The notes under the pieces: generated by a model | The model's database searches: none | What the model was told of the DNA's origin: nothing | The model's input: the letters and a program-made list of their open reading frames with translations, nothing else | Source of the DNA: Leptolyngbyaceae cyanobacterium JSC-12 | Lineage (GTDB): Bacteria > Cyanobacteriota > Cyanobacteriia > Leptolyngbyales > Leptolyngbyaceae | DNA length: 64,000 bases | Direction: 5' to 3' | Assembly (NCBI GenBank): GCA_000309945.1 | Contig: CM001633.1 | Coordinates: forward strand, 1,510,723-1,574,722 | Position numbers and translations under genes: made by a program | Shown here: positions 34,332-44,121 of the stretch, in pieces | Position numbering within the stretch: the stretch's first letter is position 1 | Layout: every line of letters begins with the position of its first letter

Positions 34332-36119
34332 TCATATTCCATGGCTCTTACCAATCATCCAGTGACGGCGGAAAAATCGCGACAGAGAAGTTTCTTCCAG
34401 GGTGAGGCAAATCGGGCGACCGTGGGGGCAGGTTCGAGGATTGCGGGTTTGTTGCCATTGATTCAATAACGTTTGCATCGCTTCCAACGATAGCGGCATT
34501 CCATTTCGAATAGCACTGCGACAGGCGATCGCAGCCTGTGCCGTTTGTATATCCCCTCCCAAACTCAGTTCAATCAATGCCTCAGCACAATCCTGCCGCT
34601 TAGCTAACAACTCCGGAGCAGAGCGGGCTACCCAGGTTTGCTCCCCAAATGGTTCAACCTCAATGCCTAACCGTTGCAGTTGATCCTGTTGGGCAGTAGT
34701 CAATCGACCCAAAATTACAGGAGGCTCTAAATCTATCATTTGCCAGCGATCGCTCAGTTGTTCGTACAATACCCGCTCATGAGCAATATGCTGCTCAATC
34801 AACCAAATACCCGTGGGATGTTCAGCCAGGATATAGGTGTTGTGTACTTGAGCCAGGGCTTTTAGAGGAGTAGGAACTGGGGGACGGGAGTGGGGGAGTG
34901 GGGATGAACCAGCCAGTTGGGGTGGACTGGCAGATAGATTGTAAACTCCCGCAGTTTCAGCAGTTTTTAACAGGGTACTAATCCGGCTTGAATGCAAGGA
35001 CTCTGGCAAACTGTTGGGGTTTAGTTGCAGTGCTTTTGCGATCGCGGCTGCCACCCGCTGCCGCCATTCATCAAGCTGATGTAGATAAATCTCCGACTTG
35101 GCTGGATGCCGATTCCAATCAATCTGTTCAGGGGGAACACGCAAATGCACCAGACAAACAGGGAAGCGATCGCGGGGCAACGTTCGTCGCAACTCCGCCA
35201 ACATCGCTTGTTCTAGCTCTGGTACCTGCACAAAGCGCCCATTAACCGCAACTCGTACCCAGTCTGGACGACGACGATGGCAGCGATCAGGCAAACCAAG
35301 AAGTAAAGAAAGGGAAGGAGATTGGGAGGAGGTAGACCATACTTTCTTGTCGCTTCCAGCACCCTTATCTTCCCTATCTTGTTGCCAAACAACTTCCTGC
35401 AAATCTTCTACCTGGACATCCCGCAAAATCTGGGGCAGGATTTGACGGGCTGTTTCACCAGGGAAGATGGTAAACCAGTCACGATTGCTTTGCTGCACCT
35501 GCCAGGTAACGTGAGGATGGCAGAGAGCAAGCTGATGAATAATTGCTTGAATCGCTCGAAGTTGTTGGGCGGGGTTTGGGAAGGCTTGTCGTCGTCCGGG
35601 TAGGTTGGCAAAGATATTGTCTGCAGTCACGATAGTACCAGGCGCGATCGCGACGGGTTCTAGCTGAATCAAATCGCCTTGATGGTTGTAGCTGGCTGCC
35701 CATCCTCCAGACGGATGAGTAGTTTCATGTCCAGTTGGTTGTCTTGTAGAAAAACCTGTTAAATCTGGAAGGCGAGGGTGGCTGGCGATTTCTAGCCTTG
35801 AGAGTTGTGCCAGGCTATGTAGCGCTTCTCCCCGAAATCCCAAACTCGAAATTTTCCAGAGATCCTGGCGGTCACGGATTTTGCTGGTGCTATGAGCGGT
35901 TGCTGCCCGCTGCAAGTCATCCAGGGACATCCCCAAACCGTTGTCAGCTACTCGAATGCGCCACTGTTCGACGCAAATCGCGATTGCAATGCGAGTAGCA
36001 CCTGCATCAATTGCATTTTCAGCTAGCTCACGCACAGCTGCCGCCAACGAGTCAATAACCTCACCCGCTGCAATCAGGTGAACCACATCGTCTGGCAGCA
36101 AAGCAATCCCTTGTGTCAT
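34332..36119 (-). CDS. mutL: DNA mismatch repair protein MutL
   Basis: 595 residues. The GHKL ATPase half contains IAAGEVIDSLAAAVRELAEN, AIDAGA, DNGLGM and SSLGFRGEALHSL. The dimerisation/endonuclease half contains EQHIAHERVLYE in place of the usual DQHA(X)2E(X)4E, and the closing CPHGRPICLTL. Two low-complexity linkers lie between the halves, one encoded by G-rich direct repeats near 34880. It couples MutS to strand removal; endonuclease activity is plausible, but the motif is modified. Confidence 0.93.
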   Translation of the reverse strand: MTQGIALLPDDVVHLIAAGEVIDSLAAAVRELAENAIDAGATRIAIAICVEQWRIRVADNGLGMSLDDLQRAATAHSTSKIRDRQDLWKISSLGFRGEALHSLAQLSRLEIASHPRLPDLTGFSTRQPTGHETTHPSGGWAASYNHQGDLIQLEPVAIAPGTIVTADNIFANLPGRRQAFPNPAQQLRAIQAIIHQLALCHPHVTWQVQQSNRDWFTIFPGETARQILPQILRDVQVEDLQEVVWQQDREDKGAGSDKKVWSTSSQSPSLSLLLGLPDRCHRRRPDWVRVAVNGRFVQVPELEQAMLAELRRTLPRDRFPVCLVHLRVPPEQIDWNRHPAKSEIYLHQLDEWRQRVAAAIAKALQLNPNSLPESLHSSRISTLLKTAETAGVYNLSASPPQLAGSSPLPHSRPPVPTPLKALAQVHNTYILAEHPTGIWLIEQHIAHERVLYEQLSDRWQMIDLEPPVILGRLTTAQQDQLQRLGIEVEPFGEQTWVARSAPELLAKRQDCAEALIELSLGGDIQTAQAAIACRSAIRNGMPLSLEAMQTLLNQWQQTRNPRTCPHGRPICLTLEETSLSRFFRRHWMIGKSHGI

Positions 36120-36156
36120 AGCTCCAGTGTAGGCGAGGAGCTGCGAATTGCATCAC

Positions 36157-37026
36157 CTAAAACACCTGAGAGATTGAAACCGCGTCAACTGAACCGTTTA
36201 TCGTCTCCAAACTGGCATGGGAGGCTTTACCAAATGTTTTTTCTTGGACATCACCGGGTTGCCCCAATGGTTTTGGTTGGCTTTCATTGAAGCTAACTTC
36301 CACTGCACCCGCATCTCCGGCTCGAACAGTGACCTGTTCCTCGGCTGCCCAGCTACGTTGAGCACCTTGAGACAACATCCCTTCGAATTCAGTCTTGCCA
36401 TCTACCACAATGCGTAACCAGGATTGCTGCCCCTTCACTGTTAAGCTCACACGAACGGGTTTATTCGAAATCGGAGGCGCGATCGCGGCTTTAGCGGTCG
36501 TGGTTGTTGAGCTAGCAGTTTGCCTGGGAACTGGAGGTCCATAAAACTCACCAAGGGGCTGGGCATTGGGCTGTCCTGCTAAGGACTGAGGGTTACTGGC
36601 ATAGCGTGGTAACTGTCCCGAAGAACGATTCATCAGATAAGACAAACCACTGATGGCACCCAATACCAGGAGCGTATAGAGCAAATAAAGGTGAAACGGA
36701 CGTAATTGCGCCTCAATTGAGCCTCGCCAGGAAGACTTAGTGGGCTTTGGATGAGTTCCTGTTGGGAAAGCATTGGCAAATTCTGTTCCATCTACCCCAA
36801 TCGCATCTGCGTAACGCCGAATAAAACCCTGGATATAAACAGGTTCTGGCAGTCGATTGAGGTTCCCATCTTCAATCGCAGATAGCGTACGAACTGGAAT
36901 CAATGTCATAGAAGCGACATCCTCTAATGACAATTCTTGATGTTGCCGTAGGCGACGGAGGTAGTCACCAATTTCGGCTAACAGTTCCGCTTGCTCCTTT
37001 GCTATTTGAAGAGTCTGCTCTTTCAT
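36157..37026 (-). CDS. rodZ: RodZ-like helix-turn-helix membrane protein
   Basis: ATG 37026 gives 289 residues and overlaps the rluB stop as ATGA, so translation is coupled. An N-terminal XRE-type helix-turn-helix (YLRRLRQHQELSLEDVASMT, IPVRTLSAIEDGNLNRLPEP) is followed by one membrane segment (LYLLYTLLVLGAISGLSYLM), a Pro/Ala/Thr linker and the C-terminal DUF4115 beta domain (VSLTVKGQQSWLRIVVDGK). RodZ links MreB to the envelope and sets cell shape. Confidence 0.8.
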   Translation of the reverse strand: MKEQTLQIAKEQAELLAEIGDYLRRLRQHQELSLEDVASMTLIPVRTLSAIEDGNLNRLPEPVYIQGFIRRYADAIGVDGTEFANAFPTGTHPKPTKSSWRGSIEAQLRPFHLYLLYTLLVLGAISGLSYLMNRSSGQLPRYASNPQSLAGQPNAQPLGEFYGPPVPRQTASSTTTTAKAAIAPPISNKPVRVSLTVKGQQSWLRIVVDGKTEFEGMLSQGAQRSWAAEEQVTVRAGDAGAVEVSFNESQPKPLGQPGDVQEKTFGKASHASLETINGSVDAVSISQVF

Positions 37027-37811
37027 ACACTGCACTCCTCACTCTTCAGCTCCATATCTGATGTTAGGTCAATTTGGGATTTCAAGAAACAAATCTCAAA
37101 ATTTGATAGTACCCGATATGAACCGCTAGGAAGTTTAGGATGCCCAGGAGGTTGTAATTGAATTGCCCCGATCGCAGTCCGATGCAGGCGCAAAACCGGA
37201 TGTCCTAGCTGTTCTGCAACTCGTCGAATTTGCCGATTTCGCCCTTCTCGCAGCACAATTTCCAGTAAGGTTTTAGTGCGATAGTACTGTAAAACAGAAA
37301 CGCTAGCAGGCAACGTCAGGCGATTGTCCAACATGACACCACGACGCCATTGCTCTAGTATCGGTTCGGGTGGCTTCCCTTCAACCCACACCTGATAGGT
37401 CTTGGGAATATGATGACGGGGATGGGTTAAGTAAAACGTCAAAGTACCATCATTCGTTAACAACAAGGCTCCTGTAGAGTCCACATCCAGACGTCCAACA
37501 GGGTGAATTCCTTGCCCCTGCTGTAACTCCTCTGGGAGCAAATCCAGCACGGTGGGTCGCCCTTGAGGATCTTCACAAGTGCAAACCATTCCAGCCGGTT
37601 TGTTCAGCAGTAGACAAATCCGATCTGGACGCTTAGAGGGACTCACTAGCTCTCCATCCACCGTGATTTGATCGTGATCCGGATGAATTTTTTGCCCCAG
37701 ATGTGCTGGTTGGTTGTTGACCAATACGCGCCCTGCCTGAATCATCTGCTCTGCGTGTCGCCGAGAAGCAACGCCTAATTGGGATAGCACCTTTTGTAAT
37801 CGTTCACTCAT
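37023..37811 (-). CDS. rluB: Ribosomal large subunit pseudouridine synthase (RsuA/RluB family)
   Basis: 262 residues. S4 domain: MSERLQKVLSQLGVASRRHA, EQMIQAGRVLVNNQPA. Catalytic domain: LLNKPAGMVCTCEDPQGRPT, the aspartate in VGRLDVDSTGALLLTNDG, and REGRNRQIRRVAEQLGHPVL. It isomerises a uridine in 23S rRNA (RluB) or a related site; RluE or RsuA are less likely because of the S4 domain and length. First gene of an rluB-rodZ pair. Confidence 0.85.
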   Translation of the reverse strand: MSERLQKVLSQLGVASRRHAEQMIQAGRVLVNNQPAHLGQKIHPDHDQITVDGELVSPSKRPDRICLLLNKPAGMVCTCEDPQGRPTVLDLLPEELQQGQGIHPVGRLDVDSTGALLLTNDGTLTFYLTHPRHHIPKTYQVWVEGKPPEPILEQWRRGVMLDNRLTLPASVSVLQYYRTKTLLEIVLREGRNRQIRRVAEQLGHPVLRLHRTAIGAIQLQPPGHPKLPSGSYRVLSNFEICFLKSQIDLTSDMELKSEECSV

Positions 37812-37940
37812 GCGATCGCGCCTGAAGCCAGTCGTTCATCTCCAATCAAAATCTCTGACCTATCCTATCTAAATTCTCATCTTTCCACACTTAACTAGGT
37901 CACGTAAACAAAATGCTCTGGCATCCTTATGTGATAGGCT

Positions 37941-39332
37941 TTACGGGCTGCGATCGCCCGCCTCATCTGGATCGCATGGATGCCACGGCAAGAAGAGTTG
38001 CAACCAGGCTCCTCCCGTTTCGGGATGGTTACTGGCGGTTATTGTTCCTCGATGGGCTTGCACAATTTGGCGAGCGATCGCTAGCCCCAGCCCACTTCCA
38101 CTGTTAGACTGAGCAAATTCTGCCTCTTTCTGAAATCGGGGTTTCCTGGCATTTTCTACAGTGATTGAATCGGTTACTGGACTACCCGCGATCGCCTCTC
38201 TCGCACTTGTGTTGCGTGTGCGAGAGGGATCTGCCCGATAAAACCGCTCAAACACATAGGGCAAGGAATCATCCGGAAAACCAGGCCCTGCATCAATAAT
38301 CTGGAGATGTACCTGTTGCTTAGCAGACTCATCTAGTGAAATTAAGCCAAGCTGCACGCGAATGCATTGCTGGGCAGGGCTATATTTCACACTGTTGTCA
38401 AGCAAGTTTAGCAAAACTCGATGCATTCGAGCTTCGTCCGCTTGAATCAGCAACTGATCTGGTCCAACATAATCAAGGTGAATCTGTTTCTTACTGGCAA
38501 GCGGCTCTAAACTAACCCAGGACGATTGGATTAATCGAGCCAGATCAACAGGTTTTAAGTTAAGGCGAGATGTTGACCGGGCTTGCAACTGGTTTAAGTC
38601 AAGCAGGTCTTGCACAAGATTGCTGAGTCGAATCGTTTCTCGTAGCAAGCGCTCAACCCAATCACGAGTTGGCGGTTCCAGACGAGTTTGCAATGTTTCA
38701 GCCACCAACCGAATTGAGGTTAGAGGAGTTTTTAACTCGTGTGCCACATCCGAAATCCAGCGATCGCGCTGTTGAGTTAGGAGTACAGTTTCTTCTCGAC
38801 TTTCCAGAAATACCACTACATAACCCTTCTCTAGAGGAAATCCATATCCCCGCAGAGGTCGGGGCTGTTGCTGCGATAATTTGGCATAATCCGCATCCAC
38901 TGGATGAAAAAGCCACTCTGCCTGACACAATTTCTGGGTTTGCCGAGTCTGCTCAATCAGAGCATCGAGTTCAAACGAACGAACCATCTCTAAAAGTAAC
39001 CGGGGTTTTTGAGGCTCCCCTTGTTCCAGGTTCAGCAGTTCGCAGGCTTTGGGATTGCAAGAAATTAACTGGTTTTCTTCATCAATTTTTAAGAAACCAA
39101 TTGGAGCAATCTGAAACAACTGTTGTAATACGGTCAGTTCATCATGCAATTCTTGATTAATTTGCTTTTGAAGCGCGATCGCCCGCCCCATTCGAGAAGC
39201 TTGAGAAAACGGCGCAGTTATATGATCCAGCCAGGATGGGTTGAGTCTCGTCGATTTAGAGGTTTGATACAATCGATACCAGGCTGCAAGAATGAATCCA
39301 GAAACCAGCCCTAGCAAGAATCTTAAATCCAT
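37941..39332 (-). CDS. sphS: Sensor histidine kinase, SphS/PhoR-like
   Basis: 463 residues. One N-terminal hydrophobic segment (LLGLVSGFILAAWY) precedes a PAS domain (IGFLKIDEENQLISCNPKAC, GYVVVFLESREETVLL). The HisKA box is DVAHELKTPLTSIRLVAETL (His in AHEL), the N-box VLLNLLDNSVKYSP, the G1 box IDAGPGFPDDSLPYVFERFY, and the G2 box SGSGLGLAIA. Between the F and G2 boxes lies an unusual insertion of about 35 residues. It sits 105 bases downstream of its regulator, in the arrangement of the phosphate-sensing SphR-SphS pair. Confidence 0.8.
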   Translation of the reverse strand: MDLRFLLGLVSGFILAAWYRLYQTSKSTRLNPSWLDHITAPFSQASRMGRAIALQKQINQELHDELTVLQQLFQIAPIGFLKIDEENQLISCNPKACELLNLEQGEPQKPRLLLEMVRSFELDALIEQTRQTQKLCQAEWLFHPVDADYAKLSQQQPRPLRGYGFPLEKGYVVVFLESREETVLLTQQRDRWISDVAHELKTPLTSIRLVAETLQTRLEPPTRDWVERLLRETIRLSNLVQDLLDLNQLQARSTSRLNLKPVDLARLIQSSWVSLEPLASKKQIHLDYVGPDQLLIQADEARMHRVLLNLLDNSVKYSPAQQCIRVQLGLISLDESAKQQVHLQIIDAGPGFPDDSLPYVFERFYRADPSRTRNTSAREAIAGSPVTDSITVENARKPRFQKEAEFAQSNSGSGLGLAIARQIVQAHRGTITASNHPETGGAWLQLFLPWHPCDPDEAGDRSP

Positions 39333-39437
39333 AGTTTCAGCAATCAGCCTCCAGCCAGGACAACCTTAGAGTCTGCAGCGCTCTGCTTTTTCCACTATGG
39401 ATTAACTATTTCAAGAGAATAACTAGAAACAGCGTCG

Positions 39438-40184
39438 CTATCCAAAACGATAGCCAAATCCGCGCACAGTTACTAAATACTCTGGATTACTGGGATCCAG
39501 TTCCAGCTTTTCACGCAGCCAGCGAATATGCACATCCACTGTTTTACTATCACCGATAAAATCTGGTCCCCAAATTCGTTCTAACAATTGCTCTCGTGAC
39601 CAGACGCGCCGAGGATAGCTCATAAACAGTTCTAAAATCTTGAACTCTTTAGGAGAAAAATTCACCTCTTCTCCTCGCACAATCACGCGGCATTCTTGGG
39701 GAAACAGAGTAATGTCTTGAAACTTCAGTAGGGGTTGATCAGGCTCGATCTGGAATTGATAGTGACGGCGGAGAAGCGCTCGACACCGAGCTACCAGTTC
39801 TCTCATGCCAAAGGGCTTAGTCAGGTAGTCGTCTGCTCCCACTTCTAACCCTACCACTCGGTCTGTTTCACTACCTTTTGCGCTTAGCATCAAGATCGGA
39901 ACGTTGTTCCCTTCTCGGCGAATAATACGGCATAAATCTAAGCCATTTACAAAAGGCAACATCAAATCCAGAATCACTACATCAAATGCACGCACATCTG
40001 ATGGGGAAGATAGAGAGGATTTAGCCAAACGATAATCTCCTGACTCGTCGATGACTTGATGAATCAAATCTAGAGCAATTCGACCATCTTCGGCTGTCAC
40101 AACGTCGTAACCTTCTTCTGTCAACGCGAGGGCGATCGTTTCACGAATGAGTTCTTCGTCTTCAACAACCAGAATACGACCCAT
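39438..40184 (-). CDS. sphR: Response regulator, SphR/PhoB-like
   Basis: ATG 40184 (MGRILVVEDEELIRETIALA) gives 248 residues; an in-frame start at 40235 adds 17. The receiver has the acidic pair VEDEE, the phosphorylated Asp in DVVILDLMLPFVNGLDL, and Lys in DYLTKPFGMRELV. The C-terminal winged helix is OmpR/PhoB type (FSPKEFKILELFMSYPRRVW, VDVHIRWLREKL, VRGFGYRFG). An acidic insertion (about 60-72) lies before the phosphorylation site. Together with SphS it should control the phosphate regulon. Confidence 0.82.
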   Translation of the reverse strand: MGRILVVEDEELIRETIALALTEEGYDVVTAEDGRIALDLIHQVIDESGDYRLAKSSLSSPSDVRAFDVVILDLMLPFVNGLDLCRIIRREGNNVPILMLSAKGSETDRVVGLEVGADDYLTKPFGMRELVARCRALLRRHYQFQIEPDQPLLKFQDITLFPQECRVIVRGEEVNFSPKEFKILELFMSYPRRVWSREQLLERIWGPDFIGDSKTVDVHIRWLREKLELDPSNPEYLVTVRGFGYRFG

Positions 40185-40429
40185 GCGTAATCCCTTTTGA
40201 GCTTTGGTCTGGTCTGGCGTCAGCGTAAGCGGCATGATTGTGCTGGCTCTTAGTTGTTCAGAGAAATTTTAGCATTAAGAATCCTTTTAGTATGCTTCGA
40301 TACTTTTTATTTGGATTTCATTTCTTTTCAGGAGGAGTAAATAAGCAATCGCGTCATTACTATCAAGCGCTTTCAGGTTTCTAAGAGGACATTTGTTTGT
40401 CAAGACGATATGACACCAGGGTTAAGCAC

Positions 40430-42901
40430 TTACTGAAGTTGCCAATCTTGAATACGCCACTTACCATCTTTGCGTACTAAGGTGTACTGCACTCGTAGTT
40501 GTTCTGTTTGGGCTGCACCGTCTGCTTTGCCATTACGGAATGTTTCTGTCGTTTCTGTGACATTGGCAATCACCCTTGCTTGCTCTGCTGTAACAGATGT
40601 AGGACTAGCTGGAACTGTTGCATTGGGAGACGATTGAACTGCACTGTCGGGCGATGAAGAAGTCCCCAAATCGGGTGATGGTGTTTCCGCAGGGCTTGCA
40701 GTGGCTGCTGCATCTGGTGAGGACTGAACCGTGGGGGATGCATTGGGCGCAGGTTGAGTCGGGATCACCTGTCCATTTGCGGATAGTAATTCAACAGATT
40801 CAATCGTTACATTGTGTTTATAGTTACGATACCAACCATCTCGCTTAGCTTCTTCAGAAGCGCTGCGCCACTCTGATAGTTTAGGATCAACCAGAATTTG
40901 GTCAAGGGCTGTTGTGTCATGGGTTGATCCCATGGCTTTCGATTTTGCTGTTAACCACGCGGTGATTAATTGCTTAGCAGCCTCGTTATCAATCGTGGTA
41001 ATGGTTGTGGGATCGGTGACTGTTTCAGTGAGGGTGAGCAGGGGTTGATCAAGTTGCACAAGGGGGACATTATCTGACTGGACAGATGATCGCTGGGAAG
41101 ATTGGAACGTTCTGAACAACCAGGTTCCGATCGCACCTAATAGAATCACACCTAGCACAGCACTGGCAGGGATCAACCAACCAAGTGAGCGACTTGATCG
41201 CGATTTAACGGGGCGATCGCCTACTTTCCGAGCAGCCATAGTATCTGAACTCTCTCCATCTTTCAAAGGTTCTGCATGAGAGCGAGACCATTGTGAACGT
41301 GGCTGAGGGGATGAGTCGGTTTCTTCAACAGAGGATTGAGCAACACGTTCTGCCGTAGACACTCCGCCCATAAAGCGCCCTTCCGAACCAAGGGTTGCGG
41401 CATTGGTCCGAGAGGCAATTCTGGCCCTCGCAGTTGCAATTAAAGTGTCATGATCTAATGAACTTGAACGTTCAGCATAGTTTGAGTGGCTGAAATCGCT
41501 TGCTTCTTGTTGAACAACACCTGTCTGCCGCATCGTCACATCTGCGGCTAAGTGGGCTGGGGATTGAGCTAACCCAGGACGCACTGAGTGCAACCGAGCT
41601 GGCTGCTCCTGAACAGCGACAGCCTCACTTGGTAAGGCTTCCAAATAATTCTGCACATGACGGTCAGCAAAATAATCTTTCAGGGATGTGCGGCAATGTG
41701 CCAAATCCCGAAAATGGGGAAAGACTTCGTCATGGAACCAGCGCTCGGTATAAAGGCACAAGCCAGGTAACAAATCAGGCGAACTGTAGGAGTGCTGCCG
41801 GATAAAGCCAATTGAGTCTTGCTCCTGGCTTAGCTCCAAGTCGTGGCTGGCTTCTTCTGTTTGGCCTAGCAGCAGTGAACAAATTGCTCGTTCTAAATAA
41901 ACATCCTGGCGATCGCTTAATGGCGATAGATATTGCTTTGCCCGCTGTACCAATTCAGGCTGCCGTTCAGCAAATCCTTGAGCTAACAAGGCATACACTG
42001 CAAGATAAGTAGCAACTGCCGAGGGACGACTGGACTCTCGCTCAAACAATTGTTTCTGCTCTTCCGCTGTGAGATAGCTGCGGAGCTGTTGAATAAACTT
42101 CAAAAAATCATCTACATTCAAACCAGACTGATCATTTTCAGATCCATCAATTCCCCGACGCTCACTCAGCATGTCTTCCAATAGCTCCATGCCAAGCTGC
42201 CGTTCTTGTACACACTCTTCAGGGAGCGCTAATAATTCCAAAATTCGATACGGGCGCAAGCGATACAAATCTGCTTGAATTTCGCCTCGCACATTCACAA
42301 ACAACCCTTCTCGTAAAAGCAGTTGCTGCCCAGTTTCAAGGGCTTCTGCTGCGTTTTCATATTGCCCCTGTTGCCATTGCTCTCGACCCAATTCCAGGCA
42401 GGCGAGGGCAACAGTTAACACAATGTCTGAAAACACAATGTTGGGGTCGCCATACTTGTAGTCATTCAAACTGGCACTGCCACCGGTTAAAAAAGGACGC
42501 CCTAACTTCAATACCAGTTCATACTCGCCGAGTTCTTGCAAAATCAGCAATGCCCCAATGAATTGATCTTCCTCAATTTCGATACTGGGAGTATGAGGAT
42601 CAACCTCTGCCATATCATCTGCAGAATTGTCCGGTTGATCTGAACTCAAAGCAGCGTTGGAGTCTGATGAGAGTTCATAGGTTTTTGCTAGAAATCCAGA
42701 ATCATAGGCTCGACGCTGATCCGCACTGGAGAGAACAGCATACGCCTGATCAAGCAATTGTTTGCGCGCTGAGATTGCAGCATCGGAATATTCTCGTCGG
42801 GGCAGTTGCAGAGTGCGATCGCGATGAGCCTGCCGCAACTGTTCACTCGTCGCCTGAATAGGTAACCCCAGGATTCGATAATAGTCAAGCGGAATACGCA
42901 C
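40430..42901 (-). CDS. ftn2: Cell division protein Ftn2/ZipN (ARC6 homologue)
   Basis: GTG 42901 (VRIPLDYYRILGLPIQATSE) gives 823 residues; TTG 42916 would add five. An N-terminal J-like domain lacks the HPD tripeptide, as in other Ftn2 proteins. A long helical repeat region follows (ELGEYELVLKLGRPFL, LLDQAYAVLSS), then one membrane segment (LIPASAVLGVILLGAIGTWL) and a C-terminal IMS/ARC6 domain (LITAWLTAKSKAMGSTHDTT, KDGKWRIQDWQLQ). The last domain is split by a Ser/Pro/Ala low-complexity stretch. It anchors FtsZ at the membrane in the cyanobacterial divisome. Confidence 0.9.
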   Translation of the reverse strand: MRIPLDYYRILGLPIQATSEQLRQAHRDRTLQLPRREYSDAAISARKQLLDQAYAVLSSADQRRAYDSGFLAKTYELSSDSNAALSSDQPDNSADDMAEVDPHTPSIEIEEDQFIGALLILQELGEYELVLKLGRPFLTGGSASLNDYKYGDPNIVFSDIVLTVALACLELGREQWQQGQYENAAEALETGQQLLLREGLFVNVRGEIQADLYRLRPYRILELLALPEECVQERQLGMELLEDMLSERRGIDGSENDQSGLNVDDFLKFIQQLRSYLTAEEQKQLFERESSRPSAVATYLAVYALLAQGFAERQPELVQRAKQYLSPLSDRQDVYLERAICSLLLGQTEEASHDLELSQEQDSIGFIRQHSYSSPDLLPGLCLYTERWFHDEVFPHFRDLAHCRTSLKDYFADRHVQNYLEALPSEAVAVQEQPARLHSVRPGLAQSPAHLAADVTMRQTGVVQQEASDFSHSNYAERSSSLDHDTLIATARARIASRTNAATLGSEGRFMGGVSTAERVAQSSVEETDSSPQPRSQWSRSHAEPLKDGESSDTMAARKVGDRPVKSRSSRSLGWLIPASAVLGVILLGAIGTWLFRTFQSSQRSSVQSDNVPLVQLDQPLLTLTETVTDPTTITTIDNEAAKQLITAWLTAKSKAMGSTHDTTALDQILVDPKLSEWRSASEEAKRDGWYRNYKHNVTIESVELLSANGQVIPTQPAPNASPTVQSSPDAAATASPAETPSPDLGTSSSPDSAVQSSPNATVPASPTSVTAEQARVIANVTETTETFRNGKADGAAQTEQLRVQYTLVRKDGKWRIQDWQLQ

Positions 42902-43089
42902 GGTACACTTCCCCAACGGTAGGCAGTAAAGTTATGCTATAGTAGCGCCTTGTGACGACCTGTCAAGGTGTCATGTGGCAGTGGTTGTTCGACAGAGTGG
43001 AAGTTTACACCCAGGATAAGCAAAAACTTTCGGTCAGCAACATAAATTCTCGGAAAATTTGTTGAAGAGTCTGAGGTCAGAGCAAGCTC

Positions 43090-44121
43090 ATGGTTCAAGA
43101 GAGAACAGTCCCAGTGTTTCAAGCGGTTACCGCCAATATTTCCAGAGAAGAAGGATTGTTACTCTATGAGGACATGGTACTCGGGCGGCTTTTTGAAGAC
43201 AAATGCGCTGAAATGTACTACCGCGGGAAGATGTTCGGCTTCGTCCATCTGTACAACGGGCAAGAAGCCGTATCTTCTGGAGTTATTAAGGCCATGCGTC
43301 CTGGAGAAGATTACGTTTGTAGTACCTACCGAGATCACGTTCATGCCCTCAGTGCTGGGGTTCCTGCCCGTAATGTTATGGCAGAACTGTTTGGCAAAGA
43401 AACAGGCTGCAGTAAAGGGAGGGGCGGTTCGATGCACCTCTTCTCAGCAGAACACCGTCTACTGGGTGGGTTTGCTTTTATCGGGGAAGGAATTCCAGTA
43501 GCGACGGGGGCTGCCTTCCAAAGTAAGTATCGTCGGGAAGTACTGGGAGATCCCAATGCAGATCTCGTCACGGCATGCTTTTTTGGGGATGGAACCACAA
43601 ACAACGGGCAATTCTTTGAGTGCCTGAATATGGCAGCTTTGTGGAAACTGCCAATTCTTTTTGTAGTAGAAAATAATAAATGGGCGATTGGAATGGCTCA
43701 TGAGCGTGCGACCTCACAGCCAGAGATTTACAAGAAGGCAAGCGTGTTTGGGATGCCTGGGATTGAGGTTGATGGCATGGATGTGATGGCTGTTTATTCA
43801 GTTGCGCAGGAAGCGATCGCCCGTGCACGGGCGGGTGAAGGTCCCACGTTGATTGAATGTCTCACCTACCGCTTCCGCGGACATTCTCTGGCCGATCCCG
43901 ATGAACTGCGCTCTAAAGCTGAGAAAGAGCATTGGTTCTCGCGTGATCCTATTAAGAAATTTGCAGCGTATCTGATTGAGCAAAATCTTGCTACTCAAGA
44001 AGAACTCCAAGAAATCGATAAGAAAGTTCAAGCAGTGGTTGATGATGCCATTCAGTTTGCTCTGGAAAGTCCAGAACCCGATGCAAATGAGCTTTACAAG
44101 TACGTATTTGCAGAAGACTAA
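43090..44121 (+). CDS. pdhA: Pyruvate dehydrogenase E1 component, alpha subunit
   Basis: 343 residues. [32 protein letters not shown], the thiamine pyrophosphate motif [20 protein letters not shown] through to ENNKWAIGM, and [20 protein letters not shown] are E1-alpha signatures. With PdhB it decarboxylates pyruvate and acetylates the lipoyl group of E2. It is divergent from ftn2; pdhB is elsewhere, which is usual in cyanobacteria. Confidence 0.95.
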   Translation: MVQERTVPVFQAVTANISREEGLLLYEDMVLGRLFEDKCAEMYYRGKMFGFVHLYNGQEAVSSGVIKAMRPGEDYVCSTYRDHVHALSAGVPARNVMAELFGKETGCSKGRGGSMHLFSAEHRLLGGFAFIGEGIPVATGAAFQSKYRREVLGDPNADLVTACFFGDGTTNNGQFFECLNMAALWKLPILFVVENNKWAIGMAHERATSQPEIYKKASVFGMPGIEVDGMDVMAVYSVAQEAIARARAGEGPTLIECLTYRFRGHSLADPDELRSKAEKEHWFSRDPIKKFAAYLIEQNLATQEELQEIDKKVQAVVDDAIQFALESPEPDANELYKYVFAED

